Positions 8,660-18,253 of a stretch of DNA of 37,060 bases are shown here, piece after piece. Origin of the DNA: CAYNYI01 sp964401455 (GTDB lineage Bacteria > Fibrobacterota > OXYB2-FULL-49-7 > CAYNYI01); contig CAYNYI010000013.1 of NCBI GenBank assembly GCA_964401455.1, positions 1-37,060 of the forward strand. The letters run 5' to 3'. Made by a program: the position numbers and the translations under genes. Every line of letters starts with the position of its first letter. The first letter of the stretch is position 1. The notes beneath the pieces were generated by a model, which saw only the letters and a program-made list of their open reading frames with translations, had not been told where the DNA came from and made no database searches.

Positions 8660-9505
8660 CTATTTAATTTTTTCGGCTGACATATATATAGGCATTAGAT
8701 TAAAATTAAAAAATTTAGAAAAAAACACCTCACAAGACATTAAAAAGAGTCTTAATCCTTTCTCAGGGGGTAAAACAAAAGGAAAATGATTTATTTTGAA
8801 TCCATTACTGTTTAATAAATATTTCAGAGAGCGTGCAGAAAAATAGTTTACATGACCAACAGGCTGAAACAGGTTTTGATCTTTCCATCCGGGAACAATA
8901 AACCTTCTAATATCATAATAATTCGGGACAATTAATAGTAGTTTTCCATGAGTATTTAGTACAATACCAACCTGTTCAATTATCTTTTGAGGATTAACAA
9001 TGTGTTCAAGGACATTGTCCATAATTACAAAATCATATTTTCTATCAGGATAGTCCTTAATGTATTCTTCGATAGTATTCGTATAAACTTCGTAACCATA
9101 ATCTCTAAGGACACTCGCCCTTTTGTGGGATAATTCAATAGCATCATAATTATTAATTTCTTTTTTAATCATTTTATACAGGCCACCAAAGCCGCGGCCA
9201 ATCTCAAGAACCCTCAATTCTTTATTTTTATTCCGTTCTTTTTGCAACATTTTGTGAATATAGAAATGCCTCGCCTCAGGTTCAGGTATTTCAGTTACAT
9301 TCTCATCAAGTCTGTCTTCTTTTTGGTCTGTATATGGATTAGTCACAAAAACAAATCCGCAGTTGAGGCATTTCTTTATGGTAAAAGCCCTTTCCTGCTC
9401 TGGTATTTTATTGCGTTTGAAGTAACCCGTGTCTTGCCTTTCTTCTATAAAAGCAAGATCAGAAGAAGCGCATATATTACATTTCTTTTCTTCCATTTTA
9501 ATCAT
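8660..9505 (-). CDS. SAM-dependent methyltransferase with N-terminal zinc ribbon
   Basis: This 281-residue protein combines a Cys4 zinc ribbon (Cys9, Cys12, Cys46, Cys49) with a class I methyltransferase domain: motif I LEIGRGFGG (100-108), then an acidic FVIMDNVLEHI strand and a PNYYD loop. I chose ATG 9505 because it overlaps the TGA of the asparagine-synthetase-like gene in an ATGA arrangement and is preceded by AGGTGG about 6 nt upstream; a longer frame to 9550 would lie inside that gene. It probably methylates a sugar or polyprenyl-linked intermediate. It is one of four zinc-ribbon methyltransferases in this operon, and they differ enough not to be recent duplicates. Confidence 0.86.
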   Translation of the reverse strand: MIKMEEKKCNICASSDLAFIEERQDTGYFKRNKIPEQERAFTIKKCLNCGFVFVTNPYTDQKEDRLDENVTEIPEPEARHFYIHKMLQKERNKNKELRVLEIGRGFGGLYKMIKKEINNYDAIELSHKRASVLRDYGYEVYTNTIEEYIKDYPDRKYDFVIMDNVLEHIVNPQKIIEQVGIVLNTHGKLLLIVPNYYDIRRFIVPGWKDQNLFQPVGHVNYFSARSLKYLLNSNGFKINHFPFVLPPEKGLRLFLMSCEVFFSKFFNFNLMPIYMSAEKIK

Positions 9506-11382
9506 TTCATCCACCTGTAATACCACATCTGCAATTGCAATATACCCCACAAAGCATCAGCAAAATTTCTTTTTCCGCTGACAGTAAGATTCATCATTTC
9601 TTCTATAGCACTCTTTTTAACAAAGTTATGCACCCATTTGTTTCCCAGTACAATATTATCAACAAAATAATCATTTAATTCCCCCTTAATCCACCTATAA
9701 AGAGGAATAGAAAAACCAAGTTTTTTTGTATTTAAAATATGAGCCGGAACCATATCTGTAAGCAGGTCCCTTGCGATACGCTTTGTAACACCCCTTCTGA
9801 ACTTATATTCAAAAGGAGTATCAAGAAGAAAAGCCACAAGATTCCTGTCAAGAAAAGGTGAACGAAGTTCCAAGGAGTATGTCATACTGGCCCGGTCGGT
9901 TTTTGTAAGTATATCCCCGGGCAAATAATATTCGAGATCAAGCAGCATCATTTTATCATTAAAACAAATGCCGCTGAGTTTCTCATTGGCATATTTTCTG
10001 TATATGTCAGACCGTTTCATGTTGCTGTACGGAATTAGATCATTTATCCTGAAATCCTTGAACGGATTTGAAAGATATGTAAAAACATCAATTTCGTCAG
10101 CGGAAAAAGCAACAGCCCCCGCTGATTTCCGAATCATATCATTACCGGATAAGCGTGCGAGCCTTAATAGTGTTTTCTTTAGAACTCCGGGAAAAAAATT
10201 TCTTAAGGTATTAAACTTTTCCGCAAGCTTATAATACCGGTATCCGTAAAGAAGCTCGTCTCCTCCGTCACCGCCGAGGGCAACCGTAACATATTTTTTC
10301 GTAAGCATCGAAACCATCATTGTAGGTATTGCCGAACTGTCAGAAAAAGGCTCGGAATAATAATCAGGAATTTTATAGACCTGGTCCAGTATCTCTTTTT
10401 CGGTCATGGTAAGAATTTTATGGTCGAGCCCCAGGTGCTCAGCCAATTTTGATGCATAAGAAGCCTCATTGATATTGCTATTCTCATAGCTTATAGTAAA
10501 AGCTTTTACAGGATCTGCGCTTATTTTTGACATCATACACGCTATAAGCGATGAATCGACTCCGCTTGAAAGAAGCACTCCATAGGGGACATCCGATCTC
10601 ATCCGGATTTTTACCGACTTCAGCAACTCTTCCTCAAACCTCTGTCTGCTGTCCTCATATGATCTTAACGTATAGCTTCTTGAAATGTTAAAGAGGCCGG
10701 CGGGATCAAAATATTTTTTCTTAACCGGCATGCAGCTTTTGTCTAAACTAAAAGAAAGAGTTGAACCCGCTTCGAGTTTCTCAATTCCTTTTAATGCTGT
10801 GCCGGGATAAGGAAAATACTTGAACTGCAGATACAGACCGATAGCAGATTCATTGACTTCTTTTTTAATAAAAGGGCATTTATAAAACGGACGCATATCG
10901 GAGGCAAATACAGTTGCCTGGCTTGTATGGCAGTAATAAAAAGGTTTTTCACCCATCGGGTCAACCGCGCAGAATACTTTGGCATTACCTCGGTCATATA
11001 AAGCAAAAGAGAACATCCCGTTAAATTTGTTGAGGCAGTCCTCTCCCCACTCCGCATAAGCGTTTATTATGACTTCGGTATCACTTTTAGACTCGAATGT
11101 GTGGCCTTTTGCGGAAAGTTCCTTTTTTAACTCTATATAATTATAAATTTCCCCGTTAAAACTGATCAGACAATCCTTGCCCTTCACGGTTTTTCTCATA
11201 GGCTGGCTGCCTGCATCCGTAAGATCGATTATAGACAGTCTCCGGTGCCCCATAACAATGCTGTCAACAAATTCAATACCGGAACCGTCCGGACCACGCT
11301 TTTCCATTGTATCAAGCATAGTCCGCACTGTATTGCGCGAGATGTTTTCCCCGTAATTAATTATTCCGAGTATACCGCACAT
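9502..11382 (-). CDS. asnB: Asparagine synthetase (glutamine-hydrolysing) family amidotransferase
   Basis: This full-length class II glutamine amidotransferase has 626 residues. Cys2 is the N-terminal nucleophile after Met removal, and RGPDGSG (29-35), HRRLSIIDL (46-54) and FNGEIYNY (75-82) form the glutaminase pocket. The synthetase domain carries the pyrophosphate loop LSSGVDSS (271-278) and a DKTDRASM-type segment near the C-terminus. Family members make asparagine or, in surface-polysaccharide clusters, amidate uronic or other sugar carboxylates. The second role is favoured here because the gene is embedded in a glycan operon and overlaps a methyltransferase gene by 4 nt, but free asparagine synthesis cannot be excluded. 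Confidence 0.9.
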   Translation of the reverse strand: MCGILGIINYGENISRNTVRTMLDTMEKRGPDGSGIEFVDSIVMGHRRLSIIDLTDAGSQPMRKTVKGKDCLISFNGEIYNYIELKKELSAKGHTFESKSDTEVIINAYAEWGEDCLNKFNGMFSFALYDRGNAKVFCAVDPMGEKPFYYCHTSQATVFASDMRPFYKCPFIKKEVNESAIGLYLQFKYFPYPGTALKGIEKLEAGSTLSFSLDKSCMPVKKKYFDPAGLFNISRSYTLRSYEDSRQRFEEELLKSVKIRMRSDVPYGVLLSSGVDSSLIACMMSKISADPVKAFTISYENSNINEASYASKLAEHLGLDHKILTMTEKEILDQVYKIPDYYSEPFSDSSAIPTMMVSMLTKKYVTVALGGDGGDELLYGYRYYKLAEKFNTLRNFFPGVLKKTLLRLARLSGNDMIRKSAGAVAFSADEIDVFTYLSNPFKDFRINDLIPYSNMKRSDIYRKYANEKLSGICFNDKMMLLDLEYYLPGDILTKTDRASMTYSLELRSPFLDRNLVAFLLDTPFEYKFRRGVTKRIARDLLTDMVPAHILNTKKLGFSIPLYRWIKGELNDYFVDNIVLGNKWVHNFVKKSAIEEMMNLTVSGKRNFADALWGILQLQMWYYRWMK

Positions 11383-11383
11383 T

Positions 11384-12514
11384 TTAGGGTAAGTACTCCA
11401 TATATAATTTTTTAAATTCCATGTAATATTTTTCCGGTGAAAATTTTTCCTTATATGTTTTAACAGCGTTTCTTCTTACTGCAGCGTGGGCATTATAAGG
11501 CTTAGTGTAAATACTGTATATTATTTCCGCCAACTGAATATAATTGCGTCTTTCAAAGATATAACCGTTAACACCGTGTTCTATTATTTCCGGGACCGCG
11601 CCTACATCGGGTGCAATTACAATTCGGCCGCAGCTCATACCCTCAATTATGGAGTTAGGAAGGCCTTCAGAATCGGAAGTAAGGCAAATGATATCGGACC
11701 TGGCAAAATATTCTTTTGGATCATCGACATATCCGGTAAAAATAACCTGATCCATTACATCATGTTCTATAGCAGACTCTCTTACAATATCACCAAAGCC
11801 GTCTCTTTCCTGCCCGACCAAAAAAAGCTTGACATCAATCCCTTTTCTCTTTAGTGCTGCCAGGGCTTTAATCATAATGTCCTGACGTTTTACTTTAAGG
11901 ACACTGCCTATAATAGAAATACTAAAAAAATATTCAGATATATCCTCTAAAAAATCCACACATTCCACGGGCTCTACCCCATTATAGATAACCTTTATTT
12001 TTGACTCCGAATACCGGCTTTTTGAAATCATCTCGAGAGAAGCAAAATTTGATATAGGACAGCATTTACTTACCAAGAATGAAGTTATTCTATCGGCAAA
12101 CCAGAAGTATTTTTTACGTTTCTCAGCGACATAACTGCCGTGCATGAAAGTATGGACTCTATATATGTGTTTTATAGATGGAATAAGCATTTTTAATACT
12201 CGTATATAAATGCTTTCTCTAAAACCATGAGCCTGCAGAACACATATATTATATTTTTTATTAATATTATTTATAATAAAAAACAATCTCATAAGCCCGA
12301 AAAAGCCATTTAATGCCGTATAATAGACTTCGTCTGTTATTTTTAAAAAATCTTTAACAAACAAGCTGTTCCGGCTGTTGGTAATAAGAACCGGATCAGG
12401 AAGTTCTTTATTTTTAATCAGATAGTCCGCAAGTAAGAGGATCTTACGGGGAACTCCTCCATAATAGGTGTCCTTAGCAATCTGAGCTATAAATACAATT
12501 TTCTTGTTGTGCAT
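11384..12514 (-). CDS. Family 4 glycosyltransferase
   Basis: This 376-residue retaining GT-B enzyme has an N-terminal YGGVPRK loop (18-24), an NGVEP motif near 178-182, the interdomain IGSVLKVKRQD (202-212) and the classic donor-binding E-x7-E within SEGLPNSIIEGM (282-293, Glu283 and Glu291). It belongs with capsule and lipopolysaccharide transferases acting on the cytoplasmic face of the membrane. The sugar transferred cannot be predicted. One base separates its TAA from the start of the asnB-like gene, and 12 nt separate it from the upstream polymerase gene. That spacing ties it tightly to the repeat-unit assembly genes. Confidence 0.9.
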   Translation of the reverse strand: MHNKKIVFIAQIAKDTYYGGVPRKILLLADYLIKNKELPDPVLITNSRNSLFVKDFLKITDEVYYTALNGFFGLMRLFFIINNINKKYNICVLQAHGFRESIYIRVLKMLIPSIKHIYRVHTFMHGSYVAEKRKKYFWFADRITSFLVSKCCPISNFASLEMISKSRYSESKIKVIYNGVEPVECVDFLEDISEYFFSISIIGSVLKVKRQDIMIKALAALKRKGIDVKLFLVGQERDGFGDIVRESAIEHDVMDQVIFTGYVDDPKEYFARSDIICLTSDSEGLPNSIIEGMSCGRIVIAPDVGAVPEIIEHGVNGYIFERRNYIQLAEIIYSIYTKPYNAHAAVRRNAVKTYKEKFSPEKYYMEFKKLYMEYLP

Positions 12515-12526
12515 TATTTTATATTC

Positions 12527-13732
12527 TTATGTTCGAAACAGGATTTCTTTATCGGCAGCAAGGCGTAATAAAAACGCGAACCCTATATAAACATCTCTTC
12601 CACCTATATAATCATTGAATACAAGCATTATTGCCATAGATATAAACATACTAAATATCCCGATATTCACTGAATTTTTATTAACAAGACCTTCGGGATA
12701 GAATAAAAAGAAAAGCTTTGCCATAAAAAGCAAAAATAGAATTAAGCCGCCCGCCCCGAGCATAACAAACAAACTCAAATATAAATTATGAGTATTGAGA
12801 CTCATCCCGGCAAACGCATTTTTGGCCCGCCTAAGCCCAACTCCGGTAAATAAATACTCATTGTATCTTTCCAAATAAAATTTCCATATTCTTATTCTGG
12901 ATTCCTCGTGCTTTACAAAAGGCTGATCAGGTCTGTTAACTGTTCTATGCATTCTTTCCTCAGTATTCACAAGAAACTTATCAGGCGCAATAAGTAAAGC
13001 TACAGAACTTAATGTTAAAATAGATACTATGATAAATGACTTGCGCTTTATACCGGGATACATAATTATATATGTTAAAAAGAAAACCCCCACGGCAACA
13101 ATTACACCCCGTGAACCGCTTATTAGAACCGATACAAGACCCAATACAAGAACGGCATTACTCACTATATTATAGCCTTTACCCCGCGGTGTAAGTATCA
13201 TATTTGTAACTATTACAATCCACGCGGAAACCGCGAACACATTCGGGTTTAAAAAACCGGACGAATATCTATTGATTTGGTTATAAAATTCATCGCGCAC
13301 AACAAAACCTACAATTACGGAAATGACAAAACCAATGGTATAAGCTGTAGTAAAGAGCGACATCTTTTTTTTATTTTTCATCAGGTACATATACGAGAAT
13401 GAGGTGAGCCAATATAATAAAACCTGTATTATATCAAAAATGTCATTAAACTCATTTTTGATAGCATCCGGCAAAACTATAAAAAATGTAATAAAGGTAT
13501 GTATAAATACAAAAACGGTAAGGTATTTAAAAAATTTTAAAACTTTCCGTTTTCCCTTTTTACCCCTAACCCACAGTATGATAGAAAAAGCTACAAATAC
13601 CGGATATATGAGCGTTATCGGCAAACCTGTTAAATAATTCGCTTTAACACCTATTGGCGCCAAAAAGCCGCAAGCTATAAGAGTATAGTCCTCAATATTG
13701 TCCAGCGACCTGACTCTGTCATATAAGCTCAA
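12527..13732 (-). CDS. wzy: O-antigen ligase/Wzy-type polymerase membrane protein
   Basis: This 401-residue polytopic protein has about ten hydrophobic helices and the landmarks of the O-antigen ligase/polymerase family (Wzy_C). There is an ISGSRG segment near residue 205, then a periplasmic loop with ESRIRIWKFYLERY and a short GVGLRRA motif, followed by a conserved THNLYLSL stretch. It probably polymerises lipid-linked repeat units at the periplasmic face; a ligase role (WaaL) is possible, since both share this fold. The start is TTG at 13732, because no ATG or GTG is available in frame before the first helix and the upstream methyltransferase gene ends only 21 nt away. The flippase lies three genes upstream. 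Confidence 0.82.
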   Translation of the reverse strand: MSLYDRVRSLDNIEDYTLIACGFLAPIGVKANYLTGLPITLIYPVFVAFSIILWVRGKKGKRKVLKFFKYLTVFVFIHTFITFFIVLPDAIKNEFNDIFDIIQVLLYWLTSFSYMYLMKNKKKMSLFTTAYTIGFVISVIVGFVVRDEFYNQINRYSSGFLNPNVFAVSAWIVIVTNMILTPRGKGYNIVSNAVLVLGLVSVLISGSRGVIVAVGVFFLTYIIMYPGIKRKSFIIVSILTLSSVALLIAPDKFLVNTEERMHRTVNRPDQPFVKHEESRIRIWKFYLERYNEYLFTGVGLRRAKNAFAGMSLNTHNLYLSLFVMLGAGGLILFLLFMAKLFFLFYPEGLVNKNSVNIGIFSMFISMAIMLVFNDYIGGRDVYIGFAFLLRLAADKEILFRT

Positions 13733-13753
13733 AATTTAATATATCCCATATTT

Positions 13754-14611
13754 CTAAAGGTTTTCTAAAGGCTTCTGGGCTATACCCAGTATTCCGGAGG
13801 AAACAAAACGTCCTTTTAATAAAGTATTTACTATAGCAACACTATCAAGTGCTAGCTTTTTTAATAAATCGGAATGAGTTTTTTTCTCAATATAAGATAG
13901 TTTCAGATTCTTAAACCCGTTTCGCTCAAATAAACATTTCAAACCTTTTTCAGAAAAAGCGTACAAAGCATCTCCTAAAGGCGAATCGCTAAAAATGTTA
14001 TCTTTTAATGTCAGAGACTTGAGCCTGGTGTACCAGATACGATTAGTAACCCTGAAAATAAAATAACCTCCGGGCATTATCCTTTTATAAGCTTCTTTAA
14101 AAAAATCATCCAGGTCATGGACATAATACATGCTGTCTAAAGCAATAAAAGCATCGTAATTGTGATCGGCAATGTCTGTTATTTTATTTACAAAATTTAT
14201 ATCGGGGTATTTTTTACGGGAGTAATCAAGGGTTGCGGTATTGAGTTCTATACCTGTCATATCATAACCTTTTTCGTAGAGAAAATTTGAGAAATTACCG
14301 AACGCAGAGCCAAAGTCGATTATTCTACTTTTCTCCGGCGGATACTTTTGAATAAAATTTTTATATATATAACCGTAGAACTTTTTTCTTGTCTTTAATT
14401 TAAATTCGAAATTTCTTAAATCGGTAGAACCGGCAATCTCGAAATGCTTCTTAATTGTTGCAAATTTTATGTCCGCTAAATACGAACCGCAAAAGCCGCA
14501 TTTATAGAGCTGAAAATATTTCTGTTCTTTGCCCGCAGAACCACAATAAGTATATGGTATCTGCCCCGTCAATTTTAGACCTGTGTTATGGCATATACTA
14601 CACTTTTCCAT
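13754..14611 (-). CDS. SAM-dependent methyltransferase with N-terminal zinc ribbon
   Basis: The protein has 285 residues. A Cys4 ribbon (Cys4, Cys7, Cys38, Cys41) opens it, followed by a class I methyltransferase domain with motif I IDFGSAFGN (98-106), an acidic residue ending strand 2 (GIELN) and DSMYYVHDLDDFF in place of the usual EHL block. GGGAGGGAAG about 10 nt upstream supports the ATG at 14611. Methyl transfer to a sugar hydroxyl or an activated sugar is the likely role; the ribbon may recruit the acceptor. It sits between the CgeB-like transferase and the polymerase, with spacers of 22 and 21 nt. Confidence 0.84.
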   Translation of the reverse strand: MEKCSICHNTGLKLTGQIPYTYCGSAGKEQKYFQLYKCGFCGSYLADIKFATIKKHFEIAGSTDLRNFEFKLKTRKKFYGYIYKNFIQKYPPEKSRIIDFGSAFGNFSNFLYEKGYDMTGIELNTATLDYSRKKYPDINFVNKITDIADHNYDAFIALDSMYYVHDLDDFFKEAYKRIMPGGYFIFRVTNRIWYTRLKSLTLKDNIFSDSPLGDALYAFSEKGLKCLFERNGFKNLKLSYIEKKTHSDLLKKLALDSVAIVNTLLKGRFVSSGILGIAQKPLENL

Positions 14612-14633
14612 TATTGTTAATCTTCCCTCCCCA

Positions 14634-15671
14634 TTAAAGCTTTTCTAATATTTTAGAAATCCGTATATCAAATGTATGTTTACTCAAAGCGTTTCTGCGG
14701 GCATTATCTCTGATTACCTGCATATCCGTATAATTTTTCAATATATTGTCTATTTTAGAGACCAGATTATCCCTGTTGTATATTAATATATCTTCTCCGT
14801 CCTTAAAGTGCTCCCCGGCAAACGTATTGTCTGTCATCTGCAGAGCACCTGCGCCCGCGGCTTCAAAAGTCCTTATATTAAGGCTTTTTTTAGAATGACT
14901 GTGATGTATATTCAGCGCGATTTTAGACCTGCTGTAAAGGTCATTAATAGAACTATGGTTTAATCCGGCATTATGGATAAATTTCCATAGTTTTGGGTAT
15001 TTTCTATAGAGTTCAAACTTCCTTATATAGTTTTTAAGCCACCAGTTACCATAAAACCGCATTTTTAAATTATTTTCGACTCCGTATTCGGCAAGTATCT
15101 CTAAAGTTTCAAACCGTTTAAAATCCCTGACATTACCGCAGAAAAATATATCATTGTCATAACTGCCGAAATTTTGAGGATAATAATAATCGGGGTCAAA
15201 AGCTAAAGGCAGATATTCAACATTTTGGTTATAATTATTCTTTATATGATTTATATCATCCTTTTCAAAAGTAAAGATCTTATCATAAAAGGGTAAATTC
15301 TCTCCGGAAAAGGGTATGCTGACCATTGGGTCCATATACCAGGCAATTATGGTTAAATTCTTAAACCTTTTTTTAGTTGATCTCAGGAATTTTTCTGTCA
15401 GTTTGTTTCCTTTTATTATCAGAAGAATAGCCGGTCTGAATTCCTCTATTTTTTTAAAAACCGATGCCGAGAATCTTTCTCTATGCCAATCTTCCCATCT
15501 GTCTGATAAATACAGTTTTTCAATAAATTGTTTTGTATAATGCCAAAGGCCCCGCGGCCTGTTCGGCTGGTAATAATCCAAAGCTGATACATTATATCCC
15601 GCTCTTAAGAGAGAGCTCCGGATCATATACCCATAATCATAAAAATGCGGCGCGACAAGCAGTATCTTCAT
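14634..15671 (-). CDS. CgeB-family glycosyltransferase
   Basis: This 345-residue protein has the features of the CgeB/DUF3880 group of GT-B glycosyltransferases: a short N-terminal Rossmann half (MKILLVAPHFYDYG), an AWYMDPM segment, a LPLAFDP linker and a C-terminal SLNIRTFEAAGAGALQMTDN-type donor-binding block near residue 265. The family was named after a Bacillus spore-coat protein, but most members lie in surface-glycan clusters and act in the cytoplasm. The start ATG overlaps the flippase stop in an ATGA arrangement, which suggests coupled translation. The acceptor and donor are not predictable. Confidence 0.85.
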   Translation of the reverse strand: MKILLVAPHFYDYGYMIRSSLLRAGYNVSALDYYQPNRPRGLWHYTKQFIEKLYLSDRWEDWHRERFSASVFKKIEEFRPAILLIIKGNKLTEKFLRSTKKRFKNLTIIAWYMDPMVSIPFSGENLPFYDKIFTFEKDDINHIKNNYNQNVEYLPLAFDPDYYYPQNFGSYDNDIFFCGNVRDFKRFETLEILAEYGVENNLKMRFYGNWWLKNYIRKFELYRKYPKLWKFIHNAGLNHSSINDLYSRSKIALNIHHSHSKKSLNIRTFEAAGAGALQMTDNTFAGEHFKDGEDILIYNRDNLVSKIDNILKNYTDMQVIRDNARRNALSKHTFDIRISKILEKL

Positions 15672-17095
15672 GTTTTTATTTTCTGAACTTTAGATATGAA
15701 TAAATGGATCTGTTTAATAACCACAAGTGTGAATAAAACTTTAAGAAACATCAAAGAAGTACTGTAATTTACAAGTACTGCTGTAGTAACCCTTTCTAGA
15801 AAAATAACAACAATAAAAACGGATATATGCACTACCTCATTTTTAATTTTATAATTATTACCAATTAATCCGCGCAAATATCTCAAAGAAAATAAATAGA
15901 TAACAAAATGCGCCGCAAAATATGATACTACAGCAGCGTAAACCCCGATTTTGTCACCCAAGAAAAATATTGGCAAAATTGAAACAACAGCGGCAATAAT
16001 ATTCATTATATAAATCTTTTGATGTTTTTTTAAAGCAACAATATACATCCTGTTTATTGAGTGATAGCTCACCAACACGCTTGTAATAAGAAAAAAATAA
16101 ATAATGGAGGATATCTCCGAATAGGCCTCCGGCAGAAAAGAATATACAAAAAATTTATGCCATAATATACCCAAAATTGCCATTAACATGATTATCGGAG
16201 GAACGCTTGTTTTTATTCCATTAAAAGTATCTGTAGAATTATTTGTTCTAAAACTGCCGAAGAGGACCGGCTGTAAAGCATTATTAATTCCATTAATAAC
16301 ATAGGTTATTGATATTCCAATTATATAGGCAACTGAATATAATCCAAGCTGAGATTTAGAAACATATCTTTCCAGTGCTACTCTCGGAAACATCTCCATT
16401 ACTACAATTGAGAGCGCTGCCGGCAATAAAGGCAAAGAGAAATAGAATGCTTCTTTAATCAAAGGTTTTGAGATTTTAAATCGGGATTCCTTTAGTAATA
16501 CATAAGAACAGAAAAGAAACAAAATACCGGTGCCAATTATTTCTCCAGAAATCTTCCCAATCAAACCTTTTCCCAAATAAACAACCAATACATAAGACAA
16601 TATAAGCCGTAATAAAAAGGATCCATTCCCCAGTAAAACAAATTTAAACGCCTTCTGCTGACATTTTAAATATGATTGAAGTATCACAACAGAGCTCATT
16701 AACACATTATTCAAGAGCATTAATTTTATATAGGGGCTATACTCTATCTTGACATTATAGTATTGAAACAGTTGAGGTAGCGTAAAATCAATTACTGCAA
16801 ATACAATTATGTTAGATAGAAGCATAAAGAAAAAACAATTGAATACCAAAACTCTTTTCTCTTCTGAGTTCAGTTCAAAATATTTTCTTATGAGAAAAGA
16901 ATTAATTGATAGATTCGCAATAATCATACTGATAAGAGTTATAGAGGCGCCATATCCTAATACCGCATAGTCTTCCGGAAGGAGAAACCTGGTAAAAACT
17001 GGCAAAAACGCAAATTTCAACAACTTTGGCAAAACTCCGCCAATAGTGTAAAATAATGTATTTTTTACAATAGGGCTTTTATTTGAACTACCCAT
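15668..17095 (-). CDS. wzx: Wzx-type polysaccharide flippase
   Basis: This 475-residue integral membrane protein has about 12-14 hydrophobic helices and the N-terminal pattern of the polysaccharide export (MATE-like) family: KNTLFYTIGGVLPKLLKF, then a FTRFLLPEDYAVLGYG stretch (about 35-50). It probably moves the completed undecaprenyl-linked repeat unit from the cytoplasmic to the periplasmic side for polymerisation. Its start codon shares one base with the stop of the epimerase gene (TAATG), and its own stop overlaps the CgeB-like gene by 4 nt. Strong bias to A and T in this region is typical of Wzx genes. Confidence 0.88.
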   Translation of the reverse strand: MGSSNKSPIVKNTLFYTIGGVLPKLLKFAFLPVFTRFLLPEDYAVLGYGASITLISMIIANLSINSFLIRKYFELNSEEKRVLVFNCFFFMLLSNIIVFAVIDFTLPQLFQYYNVKIEYSPYIKLMLLNNVLMSSVVILQSYLKCQQKAFKFVLLGNGSFLLRLILSYVLVVYLGKGLIGKISGEIIGTGILFLFCSYVLLKESRFKISKPLIKEAFYFSLPLLPAALSIVVMEMFPRVALERYVSKSQLGLYSVAYIIGISITYVINGINNALQPVLFGSFRTNNSTDTFNGIKTSVPPIIMLMAILGILWHKFFVYSFLPEAYSEISSIIYFFLITSVLVSYHSINRMYIVALKKHQKIYIMNIIAAVVSILPIFFLGDKIGVYAAVVSYFAAHFVIYLFSLRYLRGLIGNNYKIKNEVVHISVFIVVIFLERVTTAVLVNYSTSLMFLKVLFTLVVIKQIHLFISKVQKIKT

Positions 17096-18249
17096 TAAAA
17101 CCCATTGAGCAGTTTTTTACGTTTCAACTCCTCTAAAGACCTTTCATAAGCGGCTGTGTTGTCTTTTGATTCCCTGAGCTTTACCCACTTACAAAAATTT
17201 CTCACCCCTTTCGAAAAGCTAACATATTCATGTTTTTTGAGCTCTTTTTTGGTTTTACTGATTTCCGCGATATTATGCCGGATATCGCCTTTTCTAAAAT
17301 GTCCCGAAATAAAATACTCTTCTTTAACACCAAAAGCTTCGGCCATGGTCTTAACAACATCCAAAACAGAAGTACCAATTCCTGTTCCGGCATTTGCCAC
17401 CATGCGGCTTAATGTTCCTTTCTCAAGGGATTTAACGGTTATTTCCGCAATATCATCAATATGGATAAAATCCCGTGATTCCAGTCCGTCCTCAAAAATA
17501 TTTATTTTTTTCCCGTTTAACAGCAAACCTGAAAATATGCTGAGTATGCCTGTATAGGGGTTGGACAAAGACTGCCCGGGACCATAAACATTCTGATACC
17601 TTAAGATTGTATACTCCATACCGGTTGAATCTGAGAAATTTATAAATAACTCCTCCTGCATTTTTTTTGTCAGTCCATAAAGACTCAAAGGGTCAAGGTC
17701 TATATCTTCCGGAGTAGGTATTAACTCAAGCCTGGAAGAACAATACGTGCACAGACATTCAAAGATACCGTTTTTCATGTTTTCAACATTTCTTGCACCG
17801 GGGTTAAGAATTCCGTGCTCTTTACACCTGTAGGCGCCTTCTCCATAGACCGCTCTTGATGAACTTAGAACAACCTTTTCAACGTTATTGTTCTCGTTCA
17901 TGATCACATCAAGCAGATTAGCAGTGCCGGAGACATTGTTCTGAACATAATCATAAACAGCGTACATGGACTGCCCGGTACCTGTGGCAGCGGCAAGATG
18001 CAAAACACAATCCACTCCACACAAAGCCTTTTTAAGTAATTCACGGTCAAGTATATCCCCTTCAATGATTTCCGCTCCGGCTGCAACGGCTTTTTGCAGC
18101 GAAAAAGAAGTGTTATAAGGATCTTTTCCATGAATCTGCGGATCAAGCTTATCGATAATTGTAACTTTTTTCCCTGCCGAACAAAGCTTTTCGCTTGCTG
18201 CAGAACCTATAAATCCCGCTCCTCCGGTAATTAAAACATGTTCAGGCAT
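17095..18249 (-). CDS. NAD-dependent epimerase, dTDP-L-rhamnose 4-epimerase-like
   Basis: This extended short-chain dehydrogenase has 384 residues. It carries ITGGAGFIGS near the N-terminus, SSSRAVYGEG at about 129-138 and the catalytic Tyr191-x3-Lys195 in SLYGLTK. Between the serine block and the tyrosine it has an insertion with Cys142, Cys165, Cys167 and Cys170 and a PTPED stretch. I recall such an insertion from WbiB/Tll-type dTDP-L-rhamnose 4-epimerases, which make 6-deoxy-L-talose. That assignment is from family memory, and another NDP-sugar epimerase is possible. ATG 18249 was preferred over the in-frame ATG at 18273: it leaves a 4-nt gap to the upstream gene, has a GAAAGG site and places the Rossmann motif normally. 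Confidence 0.8.
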   Translation of the reverse strand: MPEHVLITGGAGFIGSAASEKLCSAGKKVTIIDKLDPQIHGKDPYNTSFSLQKAVAAGAEIIEGDILDRELLKKALCGVDCVLHLAAATGTGQSMYAVYDYVQNNVSGTANLLDVIMNENNNVEKVVLSSSRAVYGEGAYRCKEHGILNPGARNVENMKNGIFECLCTYCSSRLELIPTPEDIDLDPLSLYGLTKKMQEELFINFSDSTGMEYTILRYQNVYGPGQSLSNPYTGILSIFSGLLLNGKKINIFEDGLESRDFIHIDDIAEITVKSLEKGTLSRMVANAGTGIGTSVLDVVKTMAEAFGVKEEYFISGHFRKGDIRHNIAEISKTKKELKKHEYVSFSKGVRNFCKWVKLRESKDNTAAYERSLEELKRKKLLNGF

Positions 18250-18253
18250 ATAA

